From: an uncultured Alphaproteobacteria bacterium
GTDB lineage: Bacteria; Pseudomonadota; Alphaproteobacteria; HIMB59
DNA length: 44,735 nt
NCBI GenBank assembly: GCA_902514885.1
Contig: CABXST010000006.1
Span: 1-44,735, forward strand
Direction of reading: 5' to 3'
Below the pieces are notes generated by a model, which was not told the DNA's origin, searched no databases, and saw nothing but the letters and a program-made list of their open reading frames with translations. The position numbers and the translations under genes were made by a program. This document shows, piece after piece, positions 1 through 10,230 of the stretch (positions within the stretch are counted from its first letter, which is position 1; the number at the start of each line of letters is the position of its first letter).

Positions 1-214
1 TTTGTCTTTTATTTATTAAAAAGAAACTCCCATCTTTAGCTATAATTGTAAATAAACTCGCATCAAAATATTCATACCTGAGTTTTTGACCTTTTAGAAG
101 TAGGAGGCCTTGTTGAACATCACCATTGCCATAGACCTCTTCAAAATTACAGGAAATCTCTAATGAATATCCAGTATTAATTAGAAATAAGATACTAAAT
201 AGATACCTGATCAC
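1..214 (-). CDS. Partial CDS, possible LolA-like exported protein (runs off the window start)
   Basis: Open minus frame from GTG at 214 (VIRYLFSILFLINTGYSLEISCNFEEVYGNGDVQQGLLLLKGQKLRYEYFDASLFTIIAKDG...), signal-peptide-like N-terminus, overlaps the yggS stop. Confidence 0.4.
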   Translation of the reverse strand, partial: MIRYLFSILFLINTGYSLEISCNFEEVYGNGDVQQGLLLLKGQKLRYEYFDASLFTIIAKDGSFFLINKRQ

Positions 215-846
215 AGAAATATTCTTGAACCAATTCTAATTAAATCTGAGTGATTTATCAGTGCTGTCTCATAATCATTGCTCATCCCCATACTTATCTT
301 GAATGTGGGATCAATAGACTGTCTCAATTCATTCATTTTTTTAAAATATATACTAGGATTATGACTTATTGGTGGTATGCACATTAATCCTGTTACATTT
401 AAATTTTCAGATAGAGCTAATTCACAAAGGTTTTTAGTCTCACTTGGTACAATTCCTGACTTTTGACTTTCTTCCCCGATATTAACTTGAATGAAATAAT
501 TTTTTGTTTTTAAATTTTTATTTAACTTACTTTGTTTAGATATTACTTTTATTAGCTTAGGTCTATCTATTGTTTGAATTGTATCAAATAACGACAAAGC
601 TGTTTTTACCTTATTTGTTTGAAGTGGACCAATTAAATGAAGTTTGAGGTTCTTGTAATTGATTAAATTATAATATTTACTTTCTGCTTCTTGAACTTTG
701 TTTTCTCCAAATAATAAGTACCCTTTGTCCATAAGTGATTTGACAAGATTTTGAGGCCTATTCTTCGTGACTATAAGGAGGGATGATTTTGGATAATTTT
801 TTATCTTTTTATTAATCTTATCTAATTCATCGTAATTAATTTTCAC
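211..846 (-). CDS. yggS: YggS/PLPBP family pyridoxal phosphate homeostasis protein
   Basis: IVTKNRP lysine motif, LHLIGPLQTNK, FGENKVQEA, GMSNDYETAL, GSRIF. Confidence 0.92.
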   Translation of the reverse strand: MKINYDELDKINKKIKNYPKSSLLIVTKNRPQNLVKSLMDKGYLLFGENKVQEAESKYYNLINYKNLKLHLIGPLQTNKVKTALSLFDTIQTIDRPKLIKVISKQSKLNKNLKTKNYFIQVNIGEESQKSGIVPSETKNLCELALSENLNVTGLMCIPPISHNPSIYFKKMNELRQSIDPTFKISMGMSNDYETALINHSDLIRIGSRIFL

Positions 847-851
847 AATAT

Positions 852-1826
852 CTATTTATCAAAATTATACGAAGAGACAATATCATTTGTATATTTATCG
901 ATAAATTTCATTTCTTTTTGAGAAATATCGATTTGTTTAGATATTTTGTTAAGAGGGTTATTTTCAACGAAGATTTTTATTAAATTATAATCCATTTTAA
1001 TATTTAAACCGGATTGAATAAAATGGAGAATCAAAGAACTAAATGTTTCATAGGGGTTTTCTATTAGATCTTTTTTGAGAATTATTTTTCCATTTAATGA
1101 ATTAATTACATTTGGATCTGTCCAGCTAAGAATGTGTGTATGCCAACCTTGTTTATTTATTTCAACATCGACACCATTGATTTTTATGTAAGAGCTGTAG
1201 CCGTCTAGGTTTAAAAATATATTTTTAGCAATTTCTTGATCACCATGGTTAGTATTTTTAATATTTGTATAAACATCATATGGATGATCTACAATATATA
1301 CATATGATTTTGTAAATGTATTTTTCGTAAAATTTAATGATTTTGGTGTTGAAAAGAAAGGTAAATGATTTTTTATTATATTAACTAGACAATCATTATC
1401 TTTTAAAATTAAATATTGATATAGGTAAGAATGGTCAATAAAGTCTAAAAAAGTCAATTTTTCTATTTTTGATAGTTTTTTTAAAACATCAATTAATATT
1501 TCTTCATATTGAACAACCTCATCTATATTAGTGTCGACATTTTTGATGTAAAAATTTATGAATGTTGAAATATAACTTGTATCTTCTATCATAAATGAAC
1601 TTAGCCATATAATTTTGTTTTTAATATGATCCTCTGAACAATTTGATAAAACCGAAGGGCACAGATTAAAAGCTAGCTGCTTGTATACTTCTATATTTTT
1701 TTTTTGTTTTTCTAAAGAATCAAAAAATTCATGTAAATTATTAGAAGAAATAAGATCTTCGAGTATTTTTAGGTTATAATGGTATTTAATTTTAGATAAA
1801 ACTGACATAGTTTCAATATAATACAT
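852..1826 (-). CDS. Divergent sulfotransferase-like protein with degenerate PAPS-binding loop
   Basis: IIWLSSFMIEDTSYISTFINFY aligns by eye with sulfotransferase IIWLASYPKSGNTW; later VYIVDHPYDVYTN and LKKDLIENPYETFSSLILHFI resemble the conserved sulfotransferase C-terminal segments. Confidence 0.6.
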   Translation of the reverse strand: MYYIETMSVLSKIKYHYNLKILEDLISSNNLHEFFDSLEKQKKNIEVYKQLAFNLCPSVLSNCSEDHIKNKIIWLSSFMIEDTSYISTFINFYIKNVDTNIDEVVQYEEILIDVLKKLSKIEKLTFLDFIDHSYLYQYLILKDNDCLVNIIKNHLPFFSTPKSLNFTKNTFTKSYVYIVDHPYDVYTNIKNTNHGDQEIAKNIFLNLDGYSSYIKINGVDVEINKQGWHTHILSWTDPNVINSLNGKIILKKDLIENPYETFSSLILHFIQSGLNIKMDYNLIKIFVENNPLNKISKQIDISQKEMKFIDKYTNDIVSSYNFDK

Positions 1827-1833
1827 TTATCCA

Positions 1834-3462
1834 ATGAAAAATGAAATTTCAAATATTCTGTATCTTATTGAAATTGGCGATACAATAAAAGCTCTGAGAG
1901 AAGCAAAATCTTTTTACGAAAAAAATGAAAATAACTTAGATGCTTTAAAGTTATTAGCATACTCTTATATTCAAGTTGGAAATTTTGAAAAAGTGATTTA
2001 TTTACTTGAAAAAGGTTTCGGATCTCGTATTGACAAACAAGATTTTGATTATTTTAATAATATGGGATATGCGTTGTCTCAAATCGAAGAATACAAAGAG
2101 TCAGCAATTTATTTAGAAAAAGCAATTCAAATAAATAAAAAGAACCCAGGTGTTTATTGTTCTTTAGCTGAGGTTTATCTAAAACGCAAAGAATTCAAAA
2201 AAGCTGAAGAGTTAATTCTGATTGCTTTAAATATAGTAAATGAATTGGGAGGAGAATCTTTTACTAAGTACGCAAATATATTTTTACTTTTATCGGAAAT
2301 AAACGCAGCTTTAAAAAAAGATGGCGAGACGATAAATTTATTTTGTAAAATATTAAATGATAAATTTAATGAAAATATATTCTTTTTACTAGCAAATATA
2401 GATGCTGGGTCAGTAAGTAAGAGTTTAATGAAGCAAGCAGAAAATAACATATTAGCTAATTCTAATAGTTATAAAAATAAAATTGAAAAATTTAATTATG
2501 TTACACCTCTATATTTTGGATTAGCAATGTGCTATCAGTCTGTAGATAAACAAAAATCAGAGAAATATTTCAACATAGGAAATAAAGAAATATTTGATTC
2601 TACAAGATATAATTCGCATCAGTATCAAGAAAGGATTGTTAAGACAATGGATCTCTATGTTAGAAAATATAAGTCTTTTGACGAGAGTGATAGGGAACAT
2701 GGCAGAAATAATTTTTTTATTGTTGGTGCGCCTAGATCTGGAACAACCTTAGTCGAGTCTATAGTAACTGCAAATAATAATGTTTTTTCAGGAGGTGAGT
2801 TAAAAAGCTGTAAAAATATTATAGAAAAAAATATTTTATCTACTGAACAAAGTTTAAGTGATTTAAGCCACAAATTCATATCGAAATACCTTAGAAGAAC
2901 CTCTTACCTGAGAGGTGCTCACGAATACGTAGTTGATAAAATGCCTGAAAATTTTTTATATCTTGGTTTTATTCAAAAATTATTACCTAAATCTAAGGTT
3001 ATTAAAATTTATAGAAATCCATGGGATATAGCTGTGTCATTATTCAAACAACGCTATGTTTTAAATATTCCCTATAGTGTGAGTTTTTTTAATATAGGTG
3101 TTTTTTTATCAAACTTTGAAGCAATTAATTTATTTTGGGCTAAAAACATGAATAACAAAACTAATATACTTGAAATAAAATACGAAGAATTAGTCTCAAA
3201 TCACGGTGAAGTTCAAAGGGATATATATAGTTTTTTAGGTATCGACTCAAAATACGATGAAAAATTAAGAAGCGAGTTTTTCTCACCCACAGCAAGCATC
3301 AGACAAGTTAGAGAAAAGATACACAAAAAATCTGTTGAAAAAATGGAGTTTTTAGAGCACAAAGATGAATTTTTGAATGCTTTCTTTATGCAAAGAGAAT
3401 ACTGGGCAACTAAAAGCATAGATCGGAATAACGATGATTTTTTTGGATATTCTGTCCATTAG
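1834..3462 (+). CDS. TPR-repeat sulfotransferase
   Basis: N-terminal TPR units; NNFFIVGAPRSGTTLVESIV P-loop; VIKIYRNPWDIAVSLF; ILEIKYEELV. Confidence 0.88.
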   Translation: MKNEISNILYLIEIGDTIKALREAKSFYEKNENNLDALKLLAYSYIQVGNFEKVIYLLEKGFGSRIDKQDFDYFNNMGYALSQIEEYKESAIYLEKAIQINKKNPGVYCSLAEVYLKRKEFKKAEELILIALNIVNELGGESFTKYANIFLLLSEINAALKKDGETINLFCKILNDKFNENIFFLLANIDAGSVSKSLMKQAENNILANSNSYKNKIEKFNYVTPLYFGLAMCYQSVDKQKSEKYFNIGNKEIFDSTRYNSHQYQERIVKTMDLYVRKYKSFDESDREHGRNNFFIVGAPRSGTTLVESIVTANNNVFSGGELKSCKNIIEKNILSTEQSLSDLSHKFISKYLRRTSYLRGAHEYVVDKMPENFLYLGFIQKLLPKSKVIKIYRNPWDIAVSLFKQRYVLNIPYSVSFFNIGVFLSNFEAINLFWAKNMNNKTNILEIKYEELVSNHGEVQRDIYSFLGIDSKYDEKLRSEFFSPTASIRQVREKIHKKSVEKMEFLEHKDEFLNAFFMQREYWATKSIDRNNDDFFGYSVH

Positions 3463-3512
3463 GCAGCGCCTAAATGCAATAAAATTTAGTGCAACCATCA
3501 ATAATAACAAGT

Positions 3513-3528
3513 GTTGCATAAATGCAAC
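3513..3528. promoter_or_regulatory. Perfect inverted repeat GTTGCAT-AA-ATGCAAC upstream of the porin; candidate operator
   Basis: 16-bp palindrome read directly; related ATGCAA/GTGCAAC half-sites at about 3474-3495. Confidence 0.5.
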
Positions 3529-3599
3529 AAATTACTAATTTTTCACTAATAAATTTGTTTTTTGATGAATATTTGTTGAATATGAGGAATATAGAACTC

Positions 3600-3613
3600 G
3601 ATTAATATTAATC
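3600..3613. promoter_or_regulatory. Perfect 14-bp palindrome GATTAATATTAATC in the porin 5' region
   Basis: Read directly; lies just upstream of the SD-like gaaagga and the porin ATG. Confidence 0.45.
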
Positions 3614-3630
3614 TCGAAAGGATTATAAAA

Positions 3631-4563
3631 ATGAAAAAAATAGCATATATGATAGCTGCTCTACCTCTTGCATTGTTTGCAAAGAGTGCAAGTGCAGATA
3701 TCTCAGTAAGTGGTAGCGGAAGCGCTGCTTACACAGATGCGAATGGTAATGGATCAGCAACCTATGGTGGTGGCGTATCATTCTCAATGTCAACTACTAC
3801 TGACGGTGGTGTAAGCATTACTGCTTCATCAGCAATCAGTAATGATGCTGACTCAGTAGGAAGTGGTGGAGCTGCTTCTGGTGTTACTGCACTTACATTT
3901 GGATTTGCTAACGGTTCTATCACTATTGGTGGTGACGTTGGAACTCCAGACGGTGTTGGTAAAGTAGGTGAGTTAGTTGGTTATGCTGACGATAACCAAG
4001 TAGCCAAGACTGCAGTTGTTGGTCTTACAGAAGACGAAGGTGACGGTGTATCAGTTTCTACATCAGTTGGCGACATGTCATTAACAGCTGTTTATGTTTA
4101 TGATGGTGCTGGAGCCGGTAACGTAGACGGTGCAGCTAACACTGCATCAGGTGCATCATTGTCAATGGCACTTGGTGGTGGAACACTAACACTTGCTACT
4201 GCTGACGAAGACGTAGGTGGCACAAACAATACTGAAGTAGGTGTTAAATATGTAATGTCTGCTGCTGGTGGAACTCTTTCATTAGGTTTCACAGGTACTG
4301 ATGGTGATACCGCTGGTAAAGAAGGTGAAGCTATTTCAGCTGCTTTCTCAACGTCAATGGGCGGTGCTACAGTTGCAATCGGTGTTACTGGTCATGATGC
4401 TAACAACAAGACATCAAACCAAACAGATGTAACATTATCATCTCCACTTGGTGGCGGTGCTTCAATATTTGCTGAATACACAAACGTATCTGGCGATATT
4501 TCTGCTGCTACAGCAACTACAGACTCAACAGTTATTGCTATTGGTACAAGCGTAAGCTTCTAA
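3631..4563 (+). CDS. Outer-membrane porin
   Basis: Signal peptide MKKIAYMIAALPLALFAKSASA, Gly/Ser/Thr-rich alternating strands, terminal Phe (GTSVSF). Confidence 0.88.
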   Translation: MKKIAYMIAALPLALFAKSASADISVSGSGSAAYTDANGNGSATYGGGVSFSMSTTTDGGVSITASSAISNDADSVGSGGAASGVTALTFGFANGSITIGGDVGTPDGVGKVGELVGYADDNQVAKTAVVGLTEDEGDGVSVSTSVGDMSLTAVYVYDGAGAGNVDGAANTASGASLSMALGGGTLTLATADEDVGGTNNTEVGVKYVMSAAGGTLSLGFTGTDGDTAGKEGEAISAAFSTSMGGATVAIGVTGHDANNKTSNQTDVTLSSPLGGGASIFAEYTNVSGDISAATATTDSTVIAIGTSVSF

Positions 4564-4590
4564 TCCAATAAAAGTAATTTTTTAATATAG

Positions 4591-4619
4591 ACCAGGGGTT
4601 TTACCCCTGGTTTTTTTTT
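4591..4619 (+). terminator. Rho-independent terminator of the porin gene
   Basis: ACCAGGGG-TTTTA-CCCCTGGT followed by a T-run. Confidence 0.95.
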
Positions 4620-4656
4620 GTTTAATTTTCATAAAATTGATCTAATTTATCGAATA

Positions 4657-5217
4657 ATGTTTAAATTCCTCATGATTTCAATGACTTTCTTAATTATTTA
4701 TGGCTGTACTGGGACACATCAACAAAATATTGAAAGGCTTGATGAAGTTTATGGTTGCGATAATCCTCATAAGTCAATGAGCCAGAGAAAATATAAAGAG
4801 TGCATTGCAAAACAACGAGCCGGAGGAGAGTCATTATTTAATTTAACTGAGGACTTTGATAAGCTTTTAGGAAATAATGACACAAATATTATTTATCAAA
4901 ATTCAGTAAATTCTTATTTGTGGAACGCGAGTTTAAAGGTTACAAAAAGTTATCCCCTAAAAATTGCTGATAATCAAGGTGGGTACATTGAAACTGACTG
5001 GATCTATGACCCAGCTTCTATTGATCAGAGGTGCTTAATCAAAATTCAGGTATTGTCCAAAGATCTCATAACAACAGGTATTGATACTAAATTTCTTTGT
5101 GAAAATAAACTTGATAGTATTTGGGTACCAGACAATAAAATATATTCCGAAGAGGAAAAAAAAATAGCTTTAAAAATATTAGAAATTGCAGGCACTCAAG
5201 CTAATACAGCTTTATAG
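4657..5217 (+). CDS. DUF3576-like lipoprotein
   Basis: Lipobox-like IIYGC; located directly upstream of leuS as in other alphaproteobacteria; ATG at 4657 preferred over the TTG at 4618. Confidence 0.7.
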   Translation: MFKFLMISMTFLIIYGCTGTHQQNIERLDEVYGCDNPHKSMSQRKYKECIAKQRAGGESLFNLTEDFDKLLGNNDTNIIYQNSVNSYLWNASLKVTKSYPLKIADNQGGYIETDWIYDPASIDQRCLIKIQVLSKDLITTGIDTKFLCENKLDSIWVPDNKIYSEEEKKIALKILEIAGTQANTAL

Positions 5218-5225
5218 ATCTGATA

Positions 5226-7592
5226 GTGGAGTCTAAAAAATATATTTTAGAGATGTTTCCCTACCCCTCTGGGAATATACACATGGGGCACGTCCGAAAC
5301 TATGTAATTGGAGACATATGTACTCGATATCATAAATTAAAAGGTGATGAGGTTATTCATCCAATGGGCTGGGACGCATTTGGACTACCTGCAGAAAATG
5401 CAGCAATTCAATTTAAAACACATCCTAAAGACTGGACGCTTACGAATATTAAAAATATGAAAGCGCAATTAGAGAAACTAAATTTGGATTTAGATTGGGA
5501 TAGAGAAATAGCAACATGTAATGAAGATTATTACAAGTATCAACAAGAATTATTTATAGACTTTTACAACGATGGACTAGCGTACAAAAAAGATGCTTTA
5601 GTTAATTGGGATCCTGTAGATCAAACTGTGCTAGCTAATGAACAAGTAATTGATGGAAAAGGTTGGAGAACTGGTGCCCAAGTTGAAAAAAAAAATTTAT
5701 CACAATGGTTTTTTAAAATAACAAAATATGCTGAAGAACTTTTAAATGACTTGGATAAGTTAACTTTATGGCCTGAAAAAGTAAAAGTTATGCAAAAAAA
5801 CTGGATTGGGAAATCTATGGGTGCAGAAATCAAGTTCAAAATAGCAGAAACAGAGGAATTTCTCAATATCTTCACTACTAGACCAGATACTATATACGGT
5901 GCAACCTTTATAGCTTTGTCCGTAAACCATCCATTAGTAATTAAGACTTTAAAATCTGGGTCTTTAGAGAAAATAAGAAAAAATTTTGCTGAACAAAAAG
6001 ATGATAAAACTAAGATTGGTTTTCCTTTAAAATTACATTGTAAACATCCTCTTTTAGATAAAAGTATTCCTATATATGTTGCAAATTTTGTGCTCGATAC
6101 ATACGGAGAAGGAGCAATTTTTGGTTGTCCCGCGCATGATGAACGCGACTATGAGTTTGCAAAAAAATATTCACTTCCAATTATTAAAGTTATTGAATGT
6201 AAAGACATAGAGTTACCTTATAGCGGAAATGGGAAGTTAATTAACTCCCCTTTATTGAATGGTTTGTTAAAAGATAATGCAATTGAGAAAATAATTAAAA
6301 TTTTTGAAAAGGATAACATAGGTAAAGGTAAAACAAATTTTAAAATAAGAGACTGGGGTGTATCAAGGCAAAGATATTGGGGTTGCCCAATACCTGTTAT
6401 TTACTACGATGATGGTACTTATAGAGTTCTTGATAAATCAGAACTACCTGTATTGTTACCTTATGATGTTCAATTAGAAGGCAAAGGAAATGCCTTACTA
6501 AACAAGGAGAATTGGAGAAAAATTATTTGTCCAAAAACAAATAAAACTGCATATAGAGAAACTGACACATTAGATACATTCGTAGATTCATCTTGGTATT
6601 ACATACGCTTCTTAGACAACAAAATAAGTAAACCTTTTGATATTCAAAAAGTTAATAAAATGCTTCCAGTTGATAAATATATTGGTGGCATAGAACACGC
6701 AATTTTGCATCTTTTATATTCTAGATTTTTTATGAAGGCCTTAAGGGATATTTACAAATTGAATGTTGATGAGCCATTTAAGCAACTTTTTACTCAAGGG
6801 ATGATTACGCATAAAACCTATAAGACTTTGAAAAATGAGTGGGTCATCCCAAAAGATGTGGTGTTAGTAGACGGTAAACTAATGAAAATTGGAACCAAAG
6901 AAATTGTTGAAGAGGGACCATGTGAAAAAATGTCTAAATCAAAAAAAAATGTTGTCGAACCTGATGATATACTTGATAACTACGGTATTGATGCCACAAG
7001 AGTATTTATGATATCAGACTCACCCCCTGATAGAGAACTGGAATGGACTGAGGAGGGCATACAAAGCTCTAAAAATTTAGTTGTAAGAATTGAGCGCTAT
7101 TTTTCTCAAAAAGAGGGTACAATAAATGAGGAGACCGAAAGAAAAGTAGAAAAATTTGTTTATAATATAGAGGAAAATATATTAAGTTTCTCACTCAATA
7201 AGTGTGTAGCAGATATATACACTCTTTTTAATTATTTAGAAAAAAGTAACATATACCTATTTGATAATAAATTAAGTAAAAAGATACTTACTTGTATTTA
7301 TCCAATCTTTCCAAAATTATCCAAATCTATAAATCTTAAATTATATAATTCTAATAATTTTGAGAAATGGCCGAAAGTTAATCATGATTTACTTTTCGAA
7401 AATAATATTGATTTACCTATTCAGGTTCAAGGTAAGTTAGTGACAGTATTTAATACAAACAAAGGATATAAAGAAGAGGATATTATAGAGACAATCTGTA
7501 ACATAGATAAAGTAAAATATAAAATACTTAATAAAAAAATTGTAAGGGTAATTAATGTACAAGATAAGATTATTAATATTATTATTAAGTAG
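5226..7592 (+). CDS. leuS: Leucyl-tRNA synthetase
   Basis: [10 protein letters not shown] (HIGH-like), [10 protein letters not shown], editing domain [14 protein letters not shown] start. Confidence 0.97.
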   Translation: MESKKYILEMFPYPSGNIHMGHVRNYVIGDICTRYHKLKGDEVIHPMGWDAFGLPAENAAIQFKTHPKDWTLTNIKNMKAQLEKLNLDLDWDREIATCNEDYYKYQQELFIDFYNDGLAYKKDALVNWDPVDQTVLANEQVIDGKGWRTGAQVEKKNLSQWFFKITKYAEELLNDLDKLTLWPEKVKVMQKNWIGKSMGAEIKFKIAETEEFLNIFTTRPDTIYGATFIALSVNHPLVIKTLKSGSLEKIRKNFAEQKDDKTKIGFPLKLHCKHPLLDKSIPIYVANFVLDTYGEGAIFGCPAHDERDYEFAKKYSLPIIKVIECKDIELPYSGNGKLINSPLLNGLLKDNAIEKIIKIFEKDNIGKGKTNFKIRDWGVSRQRYWGCPIPVIYYDDGTYRVLDKSELPVLLPYDVQLEGKGNALLNKENWRKIICPKTNKTAYRETDTLDTFVDSSWYYIRFLDNKISKPFDIQKVNKMLPVDKYIGGIEHAILHLLYSRFFMKALRDIYKLNVDEPFKQLFTQGMITHKTYKTLKNEWVIPKDVVLVDGKLMKIGTKEIVEEGPCEKMSKSKKNVVEPDDILDNYGIDATRVFMISDSPPDRELEWTEEGIQSSKNLVVRIERYFSQKEGTINEETERKVEKFVYNIEENILSFSLNKCVADIYTLFNYLEKSNIYLFDNKLSKKILTCIYPIFPKLSKSINLKLYNSNNFEKWPKVNHDLLFENNIDLPIQVQGKLVTVFNTNKGYKEEDIIETICNIDKVKYKILNKKIVRVINVQDKIINIIIK

Positions 7593-8046
7593 TATTTTCT
7601 TTTTTTCATGTACCACCAGCAAGTTTGATCAAAAAAAGAGATTAACTTTAGGTTATATAGGTGGTGAATATGACGGACTATTGTTATCTAATCAACTTAT
7701 AGCATATTTGAGTAATTTTAATTTATTCGATAAAAAATCAATTTACCAAATTGAAGGTAAAATAAAACATTCCTCAAATCTTTTTATAACAAACATTGAT
7801 AATACTTCTGACAGAAAAAGAGTAATAAGTAAAATCGAATTACAAATATATAATAAAGTACTAAATTGTTATACTTTCTCTTACACTGATAATATTTCAC
7901 AATTTTATATACTTGCTCCAAGCGACAAATTTATGAGTAACAAGAGCGCAATGGAAAAAATTAAATTTGAAAATACAGATTACCTTGTAAAAAAATTTCT
8001 AAATAGTATTTCAGATAGGGATTTTATTTGTAATGAAAAAAAATAG
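7555..8046 (+). CDS. LptE-like lipoprotein
   Basis: Signal peptide plus lipobox FFFSC; position between leuS and a holA-like gene matches alphaproteobacterial lptE. Confidence 0.5.
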   Translation: MYKIRLLILLLSSIFFFSCTTSKFDQKKRLTLGYIGGEYDGLLLSNQLIAYLSNFNLFDKKSIYQIEGKIKHSSNLFITNIDNTSDRKRVISKIELQIYNKVLNCYTFSYTDNISQFYILAPSDKFMSNKSAMEKIKFENTDYLVKKFLNSISDRDFICNEKK

Positions 8047-8665
8047 CATAGAAAATATAAAATACTTTATGTTAGATCAAAAAGGTAAAAATTTGATAAT
8101 AAATAAAGTAACAGATGAGATTGGTATTTTTTATGACTTAATTATCTCGCAAATTTCATATGAACTTGACATAAAAGTAATAAGAGAGTTAGACAACAAC
8201 AACATTGATGAATCTAATGATCTATTTGGGCAAAAAAAAATTTATATTTTGAGTATATTAAATAGTAAAATTATAGAAAAAACTTTGGAAAGAAATTTCC
8301 TAAAAATTATAATAACTGATTATAAAAATTTCAAAAAATTTTCAGAAAATTACGAAGTAATTAATGGCTATGATTTTGAAAAAGATTTAAAATATTATTT
8401 GACGAGCTACCTAAATATAGAAAACGAACATATAACTAGCTATTGTCTGTCACAGCCACATCTTACTAACTCTGAGGCTACTAAATATAAAATTAACCCT
8501 AAAAATTACACAAAAAATCCAATTGCATATGAAGCTGCTAATAATACTTTAGAAATAAGAAAATCTATATTTAAATCAAAAAAAATGAATGCTGGTATAA
8601 AGAAATTATTTTTGTTGTTAAAAAAAGAAGTTACATATAAAAAATTTAGCTTTTTAGTTTTTTAA
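8033..8665 (+). CDS. Shortened, divergent DNA polymerase III delta subunit-like protein
   Basis: Synteny leuS-lptE-holA-parB; weak resemblance (IKYFMLDQKGKNLIINKV; INGYDFEKDLKYYLTSYLN); only 210 aa. Confidence 0.5.
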   Translation: MKKNSIENIKYFMLDQKGKNLIINKVTDEIGIFYDLIISQISYELDIKVIRELDNNNIDESNDLFGQKKIYILSILNSKIIEKTLERNFLKIIITDYKNFKKFSENYEVINGYDFEKDLKYYLTSYLNIENEHITSYCLSQPHLTNSEATKYKINPKNYTKNPIAYEAANNTLEIRKSIFKSKKMNAGIKKLFLLLKKEVTYKKFSFLVF

Positions 8666-9476
8666 TTAAAAAGTTGTACTGCTCAAGATTTTCGTAAAAG
8701 ATTTTTATATTACCCTTTCCCTTTTTATCGTATGTTATTTTTGTTTTAAATCCTATTGTGTCACTTAGTACTTTCTGCTCATGTATTAGGTTGGGTTCCT
8801 GTGTAATTATCTTTCTTTTGTTTTGCTCTAAATCACGCACAGAAATTTTACCTGATACAATCTGATTTAAAGTGTACTCCTCGAAATCACTTGGTTTTTT
8901 TCCAACTAATGCCCTAGCATGCCCCATAGATATTTTCCCGCTATTTAATAAATCAAAAAAAAACTTATCTAAATCTAATATTCGCAACAAATTTGTTATA
9001 TGCGACCTACTTTTGCCAACGATATTGGACAATGTCTCATGTGTATAATTATTTTTTTCAATTAAACGCTGATATGCTTTTGCCTCTTCTGATACTTTTA
9101 GATCTTCTCTTTGAATATTCTCAATCAAAGATATTTCGTCTTTGTCAAGGTCCTCAGGTAATAATAAAGCTGGAAGTACTTTAAGATCAGTATTTTGAGC
9201 TGCTCTCCATCTCCTTTCTCCCGCTACCAGCGAAAAAGTATCAGTATTTCTTTTGATGACAATAAGTGGTTGAATTAGGCCATTTTTTTTAATTGATTGA
9301 GCTAATTCGTTTATTTTTTCCTTATTAAATTCTTTTCTAGGTTGTGTCTCATCTCTGAAAATTTTCTCGATTGGGATAAGTAATAAACCCTTATTATCAG
9401 AGGAACTATTCTGAACTAGATCTCTATTTCCAAGTAAAGAAGATAGACCTTTTCCTAATTTTTTATTGGCTGCCAT
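8646..9476 (-). CDS. parB: Chromosome partitioning protein ParB
   Basis: KKLGKGLSSLLG; IPIEKIFRDETQPRKEF; LVAGERRWRAA; helix-turn-helix region GKSRSHITNLLRIL. Confidence 0.97.
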   Translation of the reverse strand: MAANKKLGKGLSSLLGNRDLVQNSSSDNKGLLLIPIEKIFRDETQPRKEFNKEKINELAQSIKKNGLIQPLIVIKRNTDTFSLVAGERRWRAAQNTDLKVLPALLLPEDLDKDEISLIENIQREDLKVSEEAKAYQRLIEKNNYTHETLSNIVGKSRSHITNLLRILDLDKFFFDLLNSGKISMGHARALVGKKPSDFEEYTLNQIVSGKISVRDLEQNKRKIITQEPNLIHEQKVLSDTIGFKTKITYDKKGKGNIKIFYENLEQYNFLIKKLKS

Positions 9477-10230
9477 TTGAGCTACTCCTTTCTAAAAATT
9501 CTTTGGCTAAGGCTATGTAAGCTTGTGAGCCACTACATTTTAAATCATATATAATTGCAGGTAGACCGTGACTTGGTGCCTCGGATAAAGTTACATTTCT
9601 GGGTACATTAAATTTATAAACATTAGTGTCAAAATATTCTCTGGCTTCTCTCTCAATCAAAGATGATAAAGAATTTCTTCTGTCATACATTGTTAAAATT
9701 ATTCCGTTAAGTTTAAGATTAATATTTAAATTAGATTTTACTAATTCAATAGTTTTGATTAATTTGGATAATCCCTCTAAAGCAAAAAATTCACATTGCA
9801 CTGGAATTAAAACCTCATCACTTGCTGTTAAAGAACTTACTGTTAATAATCCAAGCGTTGGAGGAGTATCAATAAAAATATATTCGTAATTATCTTTTAT
9901 TTCTGATATGTAGTTCTTTAAAAGAAGATTTCTGTTGTCATCGTCAGCCAACTCATATTCTGCAGCAGCAAGGTCCTCACATGCAGAGATAACATCTAAA
10001 TGAGGAATTTGAGATTTTTGTATTGCATCCCTAATATTTACCTCATTGCTAAAAACTCTATAAACAGATAATTTAGAATCATAAGCATTAAATGACATCG
10101 AAGAATTGTATTGCGGGTCCATATCGATAACTAAGACTTTCTTATCTATTGATGCTAATGCTGTTGCAAGATTAACAACAGTTGTTGTTTTACCAACACC
10201 TCCTTTTTGATTAGCTATTGTAATTATCAT
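9463..10230 (-). CDS. parA: Chromosome partitioning ATPase ParA
   Basis: IITIANQKGGVGKTTTVVNLA; VLVIDMDPQYNSS. Confidence 0.97.
   Translation of the reverse strand: MIITIANQKGGVGKTTTVVNLATALASIDKKVLVIDMDPQYNSSMSFNAYDSKLSVYRVFSNEVNIRDAIQKSQIPHLDVISACEDLAAAEYELADDDNRNLLLKNYISEIKDNYEYIFIDTPPTLGLLTVSSLTASDEVLIPVQCEFFALEGLSKLIKTIELVKSNLNINLKLNGIILTMYDRRNSLSSLIEREAREYFDTNVYKFNVPRNVTLSEAPSHGLPAIIYDLKCSGSQAYIALAKEFLERSSSNGSQ

Noticed and set aside
2175-2450. 91-aa minus ORF inside the TPR-sulfotransferase
   Set aside because: Antisense to a conserved CDS; no recognisable motif.
7427-7622. Two overlapping minus ORFs at the leuS/lptE-like junction
   Set aside because: Low-complexity Ile/Leu translations of AT-rich DNA antisense to both genes.
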